Assembly: GCF_019422935.1 (NCBI RefSeq)
Contig: NZ_JAHZCJ010000003.1
Span: 186,001 to 250,000 of the forward strand
Direction of reading: 5' to 3'
Source: Desulfovibrio sp.
GTDB taxonomy: Bacteria > Desulfobacterota > Desulfovibrionia > Desulfovibrionales > Desulfovibrionaceae
DNA length: 64,000 nucleotides
This document shows positions 56,141 to 64,000 of the stretch, one piece after another. Each line of letters begins with the position of its first letter. Position 1 is the first letter of the stretch. The notes under the pieces are model-generated. The model was not told the DNA's origin, did not search any database, and saw only the letters and a list, made by a program, of their open reading frames with translations. Position numbers and translations under genes: made by a program.

Positions 56141-57130
56141 CTATTTCGACATCATAATATCTGTAAATTTTTTAACAGTGGCTTCCTTTTCGCTCAATAT
56201 ATGCTGGTAATCAATTTTTATGCCGCGTTCAAAGGCCTTCTCACTGGTAGGCAGGCCAAATTCCGCCGGGGGCACAATGCCCTTGCGCACGGGCAGGGTT
56301 CCCTGATCGGCCAGAATTTTCTGCCCTTCTTCTGAAAGCAGAAAGTCCACAAACTTCTTGGCCGCTTCCAGGTTGGGAGTGCCCTTGAATATGGCTGCGG
56401 GGCTGGGGATCACCAGCATTTCAGGCGGATAAACCAGAGCAAGGTCCGCGCCCTTCTTGATTTTGTCGTTTACAATATAGTCCACGCCGATGCAGGCCAG
56501 AAGGTCGCCGGAGGCAGTGTCGTCAATGACCTGCCCGGAGCCCTTGCCCATGCGCGCCCCATTTTTATGGACATTTTCTATGTATTCCCAGCCGAACTTG
56601 TCCACCAGCAACTGAATGCTCATGTAGGACGTGCCGGAAAGCGCCGGATTGGCAATGCCAAAGGCCTTTTTGAACTCGGGCTTCATCATGTCGCTCCACT
56701 GGGCGGGAGCTTCCTTCACGTGGCGCTTGTTGTAGGCGATGCCAAGCGTACCCAGGCGAATGGCCGTGAACGAGCCGTCAAAATCCGGGAATGGATTGAT
56801 GACGTTCTTCAGCTCGGGGGAATCGTATTTTTCCAGAATGCCCTCGGACTTCATGTTAAAGAAGTCCGGCACTTCGCTGGTCCAGATAATATCGGCCATG
56901 ATCTTGCCCGACTGACGCTCGGTGGCAATTTTCGCCATGAGCTTGCCCGCGCCAGCAGACTGATAATCCATAGCGATATCGGGATATTTTTTTACAAAAG
57001 CCTCTTTGAGCGAACCAATAATAGATTCCTTCATGGAGGTGTAGACCACCAGTTTTTCGGCTGCAAAAGCCGAAAACGCCGAGCCCGCCAAGAAGACGGC
57101 AGCAATAAAGAGAATGCTGATTCGTTTCAT
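56141..57130 (-). CDS. Periplasmic substrate-binding protein of Fe(III)/organophosphonate ABC transporter
   Basis: A 329-residue secreted binding protein. Signal peptide about 1-23 ('FSAFAA'); mature N-terminus 'EKLVVYTSMKESIIGS' is the FbpA/AfuA/PhnS signature; 'WTSEVPDFFNM', 'LGIAYNKRHV' and 'GTLPVRKGIV' are family features. Ferric iron and 2-aminoethylphosphonate binding proteins are both in this family; Tyr pairs that bind Fe(III) in FbpA are not obvious here. It is transcribed divergently from the aminotransferase gene. The aminotransferase neighbour makes an organic amine or amino acid substrate worth considering. Confidence 0.9.
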   Translation of the reverse strand: MKRISILFIAAVFLAGSAFSAFAAEKLVVYTSMKESIIGSLKEAFVKKYPDIAMDYQSAGAGKLMAKIATERQSGKIMADIIWTSEVPDFFNMKSEGILEKYDSPELKNVINPFPDFDGSFTAIRLGTLGIAYNKRHVKEAPAQWSDMMKPEFKKAFGIANPALSGTSYMSIQLLVDKFGWEYIENVHKNGARMGKGSGQVIDDTASGDLLACIGVDYIVNDKIKKGADLALVYPPEMLVIPSPAAIFKGTPNLEAAKKFVDFLLSEEGQKILADQGTLPVRKGIVPPAEFGLPTSEKAFERGIKIDYQHILSEKEATVKKFTDIMMSK

Positions 57131-57402
57131 CTGTCATTCGCTCCTTTTGAATGTTCGCTGAAAACCGATCACGTTCCGACCAATTCTTACATCCTGTCGG
57201 AATTTTTCTCAAAGGTAGCTAATGCAGGCGATGAAGACAATGCGTTTTTACCCTGCTGGCACTTCTGTCAGTCCAGTATCGGGCACGTCCCCCGCAAGAC
57301 GGTTCCGAAACATCTCCATGCGTGGTAGCGTTCTGTATCCGCCGTCGCAGCAAGCGCCCGGCATGGGCCTGCGCAGGCCCCCACACAAACCAGGAGATTG
57401 TC
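57131..57402. promoter_or_regulatory. Divergent promoter region with 16-bp palindrome
   Basis: 272 bases between the binding protein and aminotransferase genes. GGGCCTGCGCAGGCCC (57365-57380) is a perfect palindrome ending 22 bases before the aminotransferase ATG and could be an operator or RNA hairpin. Promoter elements are not clear. Confidence 0.45.
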
Positions 57403-58509
57403 ATGACCACGGTTTTAGGAACACTGGACCATGTGCTTCTGATGGCCCCCGGCCCCAGTCCGGTTGCAGCCAACGTGCTTGAGGCCATGAGCCTGCCCAC
57501 TCTCGGGCATCTTGACCCTGACTGCATCAAGGTTATGGACGCCCTGCAAGAGCAGCTTCGCGCTGTGTGCAAAACACGCAATGCCGTGACGTTCCCCATC
57601 TCGGGCACAGGTTCCGCAGGTATGGAAGCCTGCTTTGTCAACCTGGTGGAACACGGCGACAACGTGCTTATTGTCAACAACGGTCTGTTCTGCTCGCGTA
57701 TGATTGAAGTGGCCTCACGCCTTGGCGCGCAGGTGGACACTGTGGAATGCCCATGGGGCGCGCCCATCTCTGTAGACGCGGTAAAAAAACAGCTGGCGCA
57801 GAAAAATTACAAGATTCTTGCCGTGGTGCATGCCGAAACATCCACCGGAGTGAATAATCCTGTGGCTGAACTCGGCGCGCTGGTCAAAGACAGCGATACG
57901 CTCTTTCTGGTGGACAGCGTGGCTGGGCTGGGCGGCGTGGACGTGCGCGTGGACGAATGGGGCATTGACGCTTTTTACAGCGGCTCGCAGAAATGCCTTT
58001 CCACTCCTCCCGGCCTTGCGCCCGCCTCGTTTTCGGAGGCAGCCATGGAGGCCATGGCACGCCGCAAAACAAAGATACCCAACTGGTATCTGGATGTGCC
58101 GCTCATCCGCAAATACTGGGAAGGCACGCCCCGTACCTACCACCATACTGCCCCCATCAATATGTACTATGGCCTGCATCAGGCCCTGGACAACCTGCTG
58201 GGTGAAGGCCTTGAGGCCTCGTTTGCGCGGCATCAGGCCATGCACGAAAGGCTCAAGCAGGGCATGGGCAAGCTTGGCTTCAAGCCCTATGTGACCGAAG
58301 GGGCCGCGCCCCAGGTCAACCTCTTTGTGCCGCCCGAAGGCGTGGACGCCAATGCCCTGCGCGCCAGCCTGCGCAAGGATCACAAGATTGAAGTGGCTGG
58401 CGGCCTTGGCGCCCTGGCTGGCAAGGTGCTGCGCGTTGGCGTCATGGGCGAAGGCGCGCGCGAAGAACCCATTGACCGCCTTGTGGCGGCAGTTGCCGCC
58501 TGCCTGTAG
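57403..58509 (+). CDS. Class V aminotransferase, alanine/serine-glyoxylate type
   Basis: A 368-residue PLP enzyme. 'APGPSPVAANVLEAMS' and 'ISGTGSAGMEACFVNL' are characteristic of the alanine-glyoxylate aminotransferase group; the PLP Lys197 is in 'YSGSQKCLSTPPGLAP'; 'RVGVMGEGA' closes the active site. It transfers an amino group from Ala or Ser to glyoxylate, or a related pair; PhnW (2-aminoethylphosphonate aminotransferase) is a more distant relative. The start has CAGGAGA upstream. Divergent to the ABC operon. Confidence 0.88.
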   Translation: MTTVLGTLDHVLLMAPGPSPVAANVLEAMSLPTLGHLDPDCIKVMDALQEQLRAVCKTRNAVTFPISGTGSAGMEACFVNLVEHGDNVLIVNNGLFCSRMIEVASRLGAQVDTVECPWGAPISVDAVKKQLAQKNYKILAVVHAETSTGVNNPVAELGALVKDSDTLFLVDSVAGLGGVDVRVDEWGIDAFYSGSQKCLSTPPGLAPASFSEAAMEAMARRKTKIPNWYLDVPLIRKYWEGTPRTYHHTAPINMYYGLHQALDNLLGEGLEASFARHQAMHERLKQGMGKLGFKPYVTEGAAPQVNLFVPPEGVDANALRASLRKDHKIEVAGGLGALAGKVLRVGVMGEGAREEPIDRLVAAVAACL

Positions 58510-58833
58510 TATACTTTAACGTCCCTGCCCCCCGGCCCATGCCTGTGCCCCTCTTGCGTTCAGGTTGACAGCCGGGGGGGCAAAACGCGTACCGCGTCCT
58601 CCGTCACCCCAAAGCGACAGGCCTTGTTTCTGTGATGATTCCATACTCCGGGGCAGCGTTTGACTTTTTCGCGAGCAGCACCCTATATTGAATACGTTGG
58701 CTTCCTTTGGCGCAGGATACAAAGGTCGCTCTTGGTTCCGGTTTGTTCCCGACCGCAGCCATACCACCATGAATGGGGGCACTCACAACCTTTGGCAGCA
58801 CTCCCACGCCAGGAAGACCGGGGAAACCGTCAC
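58510..58833 (+). other. Spacer between aminotransferase and EAL genes
   Basis: 324 bases; the EAL frame remains open back to 58660, but no ribosome site supports an earlier start and the leader would precede the signal peptide. No gene or terminator recognised. Confidence 0.4.
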
Positions 58834-60471
58834 ATGAAGACACTTTGCCTCCGCCTTTCCCTGCTGATGCTCCTGATCTGCTGCCTTTTTGCGGCTCTGA
58901 GGCCAGTGCAGGCAGCCACTGATGATGGCACTGCGCAGGACGCGCCCTCAGCAGCCGTGCCAACCTCCCCATCGGCATCTCCATTCAACAGCCAAGCAGG
59001 CTTGCCGATCTACCCACCGGAAGAAGAGCACTCCTTTACAGCCCGCATTGACCAGAGCATAAACTGCTCAATTCAAAAAAGTCCCTTTAAGGTTGTTGGC
59101 GCCCTTATTGCCTTTTTCCTGGGCGTCATCATTTTTCTGCTCTACTGCCTGGGCTGCAAGTGCAGCCGCATCTGCCACATGGAAGCCCAGATGAACAAGG
59201 ATGAACTGACCGGCCTGCCCAACATGGAAAAGTTCAAGGTGCTGTGCGACAGCCTCATAACCACCCAGGTCACCTCTGACTACATGCTGCTTTCCGGTGA
59301 TATCTGCCAGTTCAAGACAATCAACGACCAGTTCGGTTTTGGCATGGGCGACAGCCTGTTGCAGGCCTATGCGGCAATTTTGCAGCGTAACATTCTGCCA
59401 GAAGAGTGCTGCGCCAGAATATCCTCTGATCTCTTTGTTATGCTCCTGCGATTTGACACATGGGAGCAGCTTTCGGGCAGAGTCCGCGAAATGGACAAGG
59501 AACTGGACGAGTGGCGGCGTAGTCAGGCGCTGCCCTACACAGTGCGCACTGTCTACGGAGCCTACCGTGTACCCAGGGAGCAGGAAAGGGACGTGCAGCT
59601 TATGCTGGATCTGGCCAACTATGCGCGGCTGGAAGCCAAACGTTCGTCTGGCATGCCCATGGTGCTCTACAACGAGCATATGCGGCAGGAAGCTTTGCTG
59701 AGCCATGAACTGAACGGCAAGCTGGAAGACGCCCTGACCAACGGCGAAATTCAGGTGTGGTATCAGGCCAAGGTGGACATGCGCACAGGAGCCATTACCG
59801 GCAGCGAGGCGCTGGTACGGTGGAATCATCCCTCATGGGGAATGATGCTGCCGGGCAGTTTTATCCCCATGTTTGAGCGCAACGGCCTTGTGATGTCCAT
59901 TGATTTTTTTGTATTTGAGCAGGTCTGCCGCAACCTGCGCAGCTGGAAAACGCGCAACCTGCCGCTGCATACGGTTTCCTGCAATTTTTCTCGGCTGCAT
60001 TTTGACCGCCCCCACTTTACCCAGCGGCTTGCGGACATTGCAGACCGCTATTCCGTGCCGCGACACCTGCTGGAAGTGGAAATTACCGAAAGCGCCATCA
60101 TGAACAACCCTGAAGCTGTCTGGCTACAGATTGTTCAACTGAAGGAAATGGGCTTCAAAACGGCCATTGACGATTTTGGCGCGGGCTATTCATCCCTTGG
60201 CATTGTGCAGATGCTTGACGCAGACTGCCTCAAGATCGACCGCAGCTTCATCCAGCGCGACCTGCCGGGGCAGCGGGCGCAGATCGTGCTCGGCAATATC
60301 ATCCGTCTGGCTTCGGATCTTGGCATGAATGTCATCAGCGAAGGTGTGGAAACAGCAGAACAGTCCGCCATTATCATGAAGCTGGGCTGCTACACGGCGC
60401 AGGGCTTTTTTTACGCCAAGCCGGAGCCTTCGCACGAATTTGAAGCAAGGCTCGCCATGCAGGGTCTGTAA
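58834..60471 (+). CDS. Cyclic di-GMP phosphodiesterase: EAL domain with degenerate GGDEF
   Basis: A 545-residue membrane protein. Signal peptide/TM about 1-27, a short periplasmic Ser/Pro segment, TM about 89-108, a GGDEF-like domain with the motif reduced to 'RISSDLF' (195-201), so no cyclase activity is expected, and an EAL domain with E325-A-L intact. The EAL catalytic set is present: 'NFSRLHF', 'EITESA', 'IDDFGAGYSSLG', 'LKIDRSFI', 'EGVETAEQ' and 'QGFFYAKP'. It should hydrolyse c-di-GMP at the inner membrane. The start at 58834 gives the signal-like N-terminus. Confidence 0.92.
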   Translation: MKTLCLRLSLLMLLICCLFAALRPVQAATDDGTAQDAPSAAVPTSPSASPFNSQAGLPIYPPEEEHSFTARIDQSINCSIQKSPFKVVGALIAFFLGVIIFLLYCLGCKCSRICHMEAQMNKDELTGLPNMEKFKVLCDSLITTQVTSDYMLLSGDICQFKTINDQFGFGMGDSLLQAYAAILQRNILPEECCARISSDLFVMLLRFDTWEQLSGRVREMDKELDEWRRSQALPYTVRTVYGAYRVPREQERDVQLMLDLANYARLEAKRSSGMPMVLYNEHMRQEALLSHELNGKLEDALTNGEIQVWYQAKVDMRTGAITGSEALVRWNHPSWGMMLPGSFIPMFERNGLVMSIDFFVFEQVCRNLRSWKTRNLPLHTVSCNFSRLHFDRPHFTQRLADIADRYSVPRHLLEVEITESAIMNNPEAVWLQIVQLKEMGFKTAIDDFGAGYSSLGIVQMLDADCLKIDRSFIQRDLPGQRAQIVLGNIIRLASDLGMNVISEGVETAEQSAIIMKLGCYTAQGFFYAKPEPSHEFEARLAMQGL

Positions 60472-60490
60472 GCCGCGCTGGCGCGCGGCT
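60471..60490 (+). other. Hairpin between converging EAL and glycosyltransferase genes
   Basis: AGCCGCGC (60471-60478) pairs with GCGCGGCT (60483-60490). No T-run, so termination is uncertain. Confidence 0.4.
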
Positions 60491-60538
60491 GCCAAACAGC
60501 ACCACACCGCCCGAGTCTGAGAGTCCCTGGGGAAACTG

Positions 60539-61816
60539 TCAGCCTTCTGCCCTGTCCTTCATGCTTGCGCTGATCATATCCATAAATCTGCGCGTCTGCA
60601 CATCCGCATCATACGAGCGCAGCACAGTCTGCCGCGCATTGCGCCGCACATGCCCCAGCTGCGGAGCCCGCGCCAGCACGTCAGCCAGTTTTTGCGCCAT
60701 GTTTTCATGATCCCAGAAGTCGCACAAAAAGCCGTTTACGCCGTCCTGCACCACTTCGCGCACGGGCGGCGTGTCTGATGCCACGACCAGTGAGCCGCAA
60801 GCCATGGCCTCAAGCAAACCGGTGGAAAACACATGCGGCGCCGCCAGATACACATGCGCGGTCGAATGTTGCAGCATGGTCCGGTATTCCTTGAGCGACC
60901 GCGCGCCAAGCAGGTGCACACGCGCCCGGAAGCTCTGGTCAATGCCCAGAATATCCACCGCGCGGCGCATGGCCTTGCCTGTCTCGGAGCATTCGGCTGG
61001 CGTATCTGTGCCGCCATTCTGCTTGCGTCCGGTCTGGGCAATATCAAGCCAGGCCAGCACCACCAGACAGTTGGGGCGTAATTCGAGCAGGCGCGGCAGG
61101 CACTTGCGGAACTGGTCAAACCCGCGCGCGGGGTCGTGCATGGGGCCGCAAAAGGTCACCAGCTCATTGCTTGCGCATCCCCAGGAATCAGCAACGCCAT
61201 CGCCTGCGGCATCGCCATCCTTTTTTTCCTCGCCGGGCAAAAAAAAGCGCGTGTTGATGCCGCTGGGCACAACCTTTATGTCGCGTTGCAGCGCGGAGGG
61301 GTACTGGGCGCGCTGCCAGAGGGAGGAGGTAACGGCAAGCTGGCATTCACCCAGCGCGTTGTATTCCCACAGATTGCAAACCCGCAGGGGGGCAAAATCC
61401 GCCGGGGGGCGAGGGTTGCCACGTGTAAAAAAGCAATGGCTCTCGCCGTTGTTGTAAAACCAGTCGCCCTGAGCCACATAAAAAGCTTTGGGGAAGATGT
61501 CGCGCACGTAAAAACTGCCGCCCATGCTTGCCGCAGCACAGACAATATCTGGGACAAAACCGTTTCTCCGCAGTGACAGCAGGGCGTTGCCCGCCCGCGC
61601 GCCACGCCGCAGGCGAGTTACGATTTCCTTTTCTGCCGGGTCGTCGCTTTCATAGGGCGCAGGCGGCGCCAGACGCAGCCGCCGCACACCGGGAATGGCA
61701 AGTTTTTGTCCGGTTTCTGCAAGAAACAGCACGGTATTGTTCTGGGATGCGCCAAAGGCCTGGGCAAGAGAACGGAAGCGGCCTGGAAAAACAGAATTCA
61801 AAAAAAGGATGCGCAT
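60539..61816 (-). CDS. Glycosyltransferase, GT4-like
   Basis: A 425-residue GT-B-fold glycosyltransferase. The N-terminal half begins 'MRILFLNSVFPGRF'; the nucleotide-sugar-binding C-terminal half has 'VPSGINTRFF', 'HVYLAAPHVFSTGLLEAMACG' with the conserved E-x7-E region ('FSTGLLEAMACGSLVVASD'), and 'REVVQDGVNGFL'. It likely adds a sugar to a surface glycan. The ATG is supported by CAGGGG upstream. It lies 18 bases after the sensor gene and is probably co-transcribed with it. Confidence 0.88.
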   Translation of the reverse strand: MRILFLNSVFPGRFRSLAQAFGASQNNTVLFLAETGQKLAIPGVRRLRLAPPAPYESDDPAEKEIVTRLRRGARAGNALLSLRRNGFVPDIVCAAASMGGSFYVRDIFPKAFYVAQGDWFYNNGESHCFFTRGNPRPPADFAPLRVCNLWEYNALGECQLAVTSSLWQRAQYPSALQRDIKVVPSGINTRFFLPGEEKKDGDAAGDGVADSWGCASNELVTFCGPMHDPARGFDQFRKCLPRLLELRPNCLVVLAWLDIAQTGRKQNGGTDTPAECSETGKAMRRAVDILGIDQSFRARVHLLGARSLKEYRTMLQHSTAHVYLAAPHVFSTGLLEAMACGSLVVASDTPPVREVVQDGVNGFLCDFWDHENMAQKLADVLARAPQLGHVRRNARQTVLRSYDADVQTRRFMDMISASMKDRAEG

Positions 61817-61834
61817 TGTTAACCCCTGTACCGA

Positions 61835-63970
61835 TTAGGCGCTGTTTGGCTGAGGATCGCCAAGCAAATGCTCCAAAAAAACCATACCCGACTCTGTTTC
61901 CAGAAATGACCGTAGTGAACCAACAACCGCAGCGTCATACTTGGGCGGAGTTTCGGACAGAATATTCAGGGCATCTCCCGTACTGTGCGCCTCACGGTAG
62001 GAGCGTGGCCTCATAAGTGCACAGAAGGTATTGGCAACCGCCAGGATACGGGCATTCAGGCAGATGGCCCCATCGTCGAGGGCCAGGGGGTAGCCGCTGC
62101 CGTCCAGGCGTTCGTACATCTGGGTGATGGCCTCCAGCACAGGCAGGCCAAAATCAATGTCTGCCAGGGCCTCGCGGGCAAATTCCACATGCTGTTGCAG
62201 CGATGCCCGTTCCTGCGCCGAGAGTGCGCCTGTCTTGGTGAGCAGATCCTTGGGAAGCTGGATCATGCCCACATGCGAGAGGTTGGCTGCCGTGCGCAGG
62301 GTGGCAAGGGTTTCCGCATCGTTGCGGCCAAGCCCGCAGGCCAGAGAAACCGCCAGCTGCGCGGTAAAGGCCGACTGCCCGCGCAGATAGGTATCCACGG
62401 CTTCAATGGCCTTGACGAAAGCATTGACGGTCTGGGCGACCATCTGCTGCGAACGCTGCTGCGCCACAGCAATATCCGTCATGTCGCTGTACACCGAGAC
62501 CATGCCCGAGAGTCGCCCGTTTTCATCCCGAAACGGGGTGCAGGAGGTAAGATAATAGCGCAGCTTGCCATCCACCAGCAGGGCTTCGGCAAAGCTGAAC
62601 GGTTCGCCTGCCCTGTGCACGGCCAGCGTGTGGGTTACAAGGCTGCGCGCAAGCTCCATATCCAGCTCGGAATACTTCAGCCCGCGCAGCTCTGTGGCTT
62701 TTTCCCTGCCGCACAAACGGGCAAAACTCTGGTTTGCGTAGTGGATGACGCCGTTCAGGTCGTTGAGCACAATGCCCGCCGACAGGGCGGAATTTACGCC
62801 GTCCATGATCTGCTTTTGCTGGTTGACCACCAGATAGAGCTTGTGCATCTGCTCCGCCACAGCGCGCTCGTTACGGCTTACAAGGCTCCACCACAGGGCG
62901 GCCAACAGGCCGCCAGCCAGCGCCGCCATGATCAGTGAAGCCACAACGACGTTCTGCTTTATGCCAGAAAATCTTTCATCAATGCGGCTCACGGGCAAGG
63001 TTTGCTCCACAAGCCAGGGCAGGTTGGGCACGGGCAGGGCAAGCCCGTATATCTCGCGCTCGCCTTCCGGCAGGCCGGGATCAATGCGTGTGCCGAGCGG
63101 CAGTTTTTCATCATGCAACGACCAGCCGGGCAAATCTGAAACGCCCGACACTTCGGTAGGCGCAATGCGTTGCAGCTTTTCACCAAAGGATTGGAGAATA
63201 AATGTATTGTACTGGCTGCCATTGCCCCCTTCGCCCGTGGCTGCGGCAGTTACAGGCAAGACACTGTAGGTGGCCAGCAGCAGGGAAACCACCCTGTCGC
63301 CGGTTGAATCCACATACAGGGGCGCAAAAATGGGGAAGGCCATATCCATGACAAGCCTGCCATTTTCACGCCGCACAGGCATAAGAACAGGCTGTTTGCT
63401 GTTCAGGGCCTGTTGCAAAAAGGGCCGCTGCTCTTCATCAGGCGGCAGCACACCCTCAGGGGCGAGGTACATCTGCATGTCTGTATTGACCAGGCTCGCG
63501 CCGCTAAAACTGTTTTTCTCCATGAACTCACTGAGATAGTTGACCATCAGCGGAAGACGCGGCGCAAATTTTTTCAGCGTATCCCCGTTGTTGGCAAAGC
63601 CCGCCGGGGGCATCATATCTGCTTCGACTCCGGCCTGACCTTGTCGGGCCATCTGCAGCATATCCGTGGCGGACACGCCCGCGCTGGCGACCTCTGCGGC
63701 GAACAGCCGCAGCATATCCTGCGTGACAAAAACATTTACCTGACCGGCAAGGGTGCCGGACCACACGGTGAGCAGGGCCACCTTGCCCGAGGCCTGGGAG
63801 TTCATGTCCTGCCCCATTTCGCGCAGCAGGTGGGCGCGCGAATCATGCAGGTACCAGCGTGCAAAAATAAAAATCAGGCAGAGCGCCAGCACAAACAGTG
63901 CCGACATGGTCAGCGCCGCCTTGCGGTTGCGCTGGGCTACGCCTGGGAGAGTCAGTTCTTGGGGTGCCAT
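61835..63970 (-). CDS. Membrane sensor: Cache, PAS and degenerate HD-GYP domains
   Basis: A 711-residue protein. TM1 about 20-40; a large periplasmic Cache-like sensor (about 45-330); TM2 about 340-360; a PAS domain about 385-500 ('AGIVLNDLNGVIHYANQSFA'); and an HD-GYP-like domain (about 535-690). The catalytic HD pair is missing: where HD-GYP enzymes have LHDIG this protein reads 'LSHVGMI' near residue 565, and the later HHE reads 'MYERLDGSGYP' near 617 with His replaced by Tyr. One His remains in 'LQQHVEFA'. It is probably a c-di-GMP-linked sensor without hydrolase activity. GAAGGAAA precedes the ATG. The upstream 30 bases run out of the window. Confidence 0.88.
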   Translation of the reverse strand: MAPQELTLPGVAQRNRKAALTMSALFVLALCLIFIFARWYLHDSRAHLLREMGQDMNSQASGKVALLTVWSGTLAGQVNVFVTQDMLRLFAAEVASAGVSATDMLQMARQGQAGVEADMMPPAGFANNGDTLKKFAPRLPLMVNYLSEFMEKNSFSGASLVNTDMQMYLAPEGVLPPDEEQRPFLQQALNSKQPVLMPVRRENGRLVMDMAFPIFAPLYVDSTGDRVVSLLLATYSVLPVTAAATGEGGNGSQYNTFILQSFGEKLQRIAPTEVSGVSDLPGWSLHDEKLPLGTRIDPGLPEGEREIYGLALPVPNLPWLVEQTLPVSRIDERFSGIKQNVVVASLIMAALAGGLLAALWWSLVSRNERAVAEQMHKLYLVVNQQKQIMDGVNSALSAGIVLNDLNGVIHYANQSFARLCGREKATELRGLKYSELDMELARSLVTHTLAVHRAGEPFSFAEALLVDGKLRYYLTSCTPFRDENGRLSGMVSVYSDMTDIAVAQQRSQQMVAQTVNAFVKAIEAVDTYLRGQSAFTAQLAVSLACGLGRNDAETLATLRTAANLSHVGMIQLPKDLLTKTGALSAQERASLQQHVEFAREALADIDFGLPVLEAITQMYERLDGSGYPLALDDGAICLNARILAVANTFCALMRPRSYREAHSTGDALNILSETPPKYDAAVVGSLRSFLETESGMVFLEHLLGDPQPNSA

Positions 63971-64000
63971 ATATTTTCCTTCATCTGGCGGCGCGTCTCA

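Overview
The window looks like chromosomal DNA of a sulfate-reducing deltaproteobacterium of the genus Desulfovibrio in the strict sense (D. desulfuricans-like). This is inferred from a 907-residue molybdenum aldehyde oxidoreductase whose iron-sulfur cysteines and catalytic glutamate fall at the residue numbers known for D. gigas Mop, a class I hybrid cluster protein, a Desulfovibrio-type trimeric porin, and the DVU_1551-1559 type gene set around the oxidoreductase. Base composition is GC-rich and coding density is high. I found 47 protein genes and no rRNA, tRNA, CRISPR array or insertion sequence.

Layout. 1-2.8 kb (minus): a P-loop GTPase cut by the window edge, a solute-binding protein without a signal peptide, and an NRAMP metal transporter. 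3.1-8.9 kb (plus): a chemoreceptor with a likely sigma-28 promoter, then polyphosphate kinase and an Ppx/GppA phosphatase. 9.2-17.3 kb (plus): a bacterial alpha-2-macroglobulin overlapping pbpC. 17.6-21.7 kb (minus): ffh-rpsP-khpA-rimM-fpg. 22.3-29.5 kb (plus): guaB, guaA, tatB, tatC, hisB, a lipoprotein and hisA, mostly with ATGA overlaps from tatB on. 29.9-31.3 kb (plus): an MdtJ/MdtI-like small multidrug resistance pair and a YkgJ-type cysteine-cluster protein.

31.3-43.9 kb (minus) is the most interesting region: a MoeA-like molybdopterin-binding protein, Mop, and then eight tightly coupled genes. These encode a multi-Fe-S pyridine-nucleotide oxidoreductase fusion, a 71-residue zinc-ribbon-like protein, a SAM methyltransferase, a C-GCAxxG-C-C protein, a COG1964 radical SAM enzyme, an AMP-dependent ligase, a MobA-like nucleotidyltransferase fused to an HD domain, and a histidine phosphatase. 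The set looks like a maturation, cofactor-modification or electron-transfer system dedicated to a molybdenum hydroxylase. Its chemistry is, as far as I know, not established.

44.2-49.6 kb (plus): a small lipoprotein, an SLBB polysaccharide-export protein, a Crp/Fnr regulator, a cupin and hcp. The last three look like one nitrosative or oxidative stress module with a visible dyad operator. 50-58.5 kb: a porin, an Fe(III)/organophosphonate-type ABC transporter with two different ATPases around one fused permease (minus), and a divergent alanine/serine-glyoxylate aminotransferase (plus). 58.8-64 kb: a membrane EAL phosphodiesterase with a dead GGDEF domain (plus), a GT4 glycosyltransferase and a Cache-PAS sensor with a degenerate HD-GYP domain (minus).

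Several intrinsic terminators and a few promoters can be read directly. Start codons were chosen by Shine-Dalgarno match, signal peptide or family N-terminus. Family assignments come from motifs recognised by eye. No database search was run.
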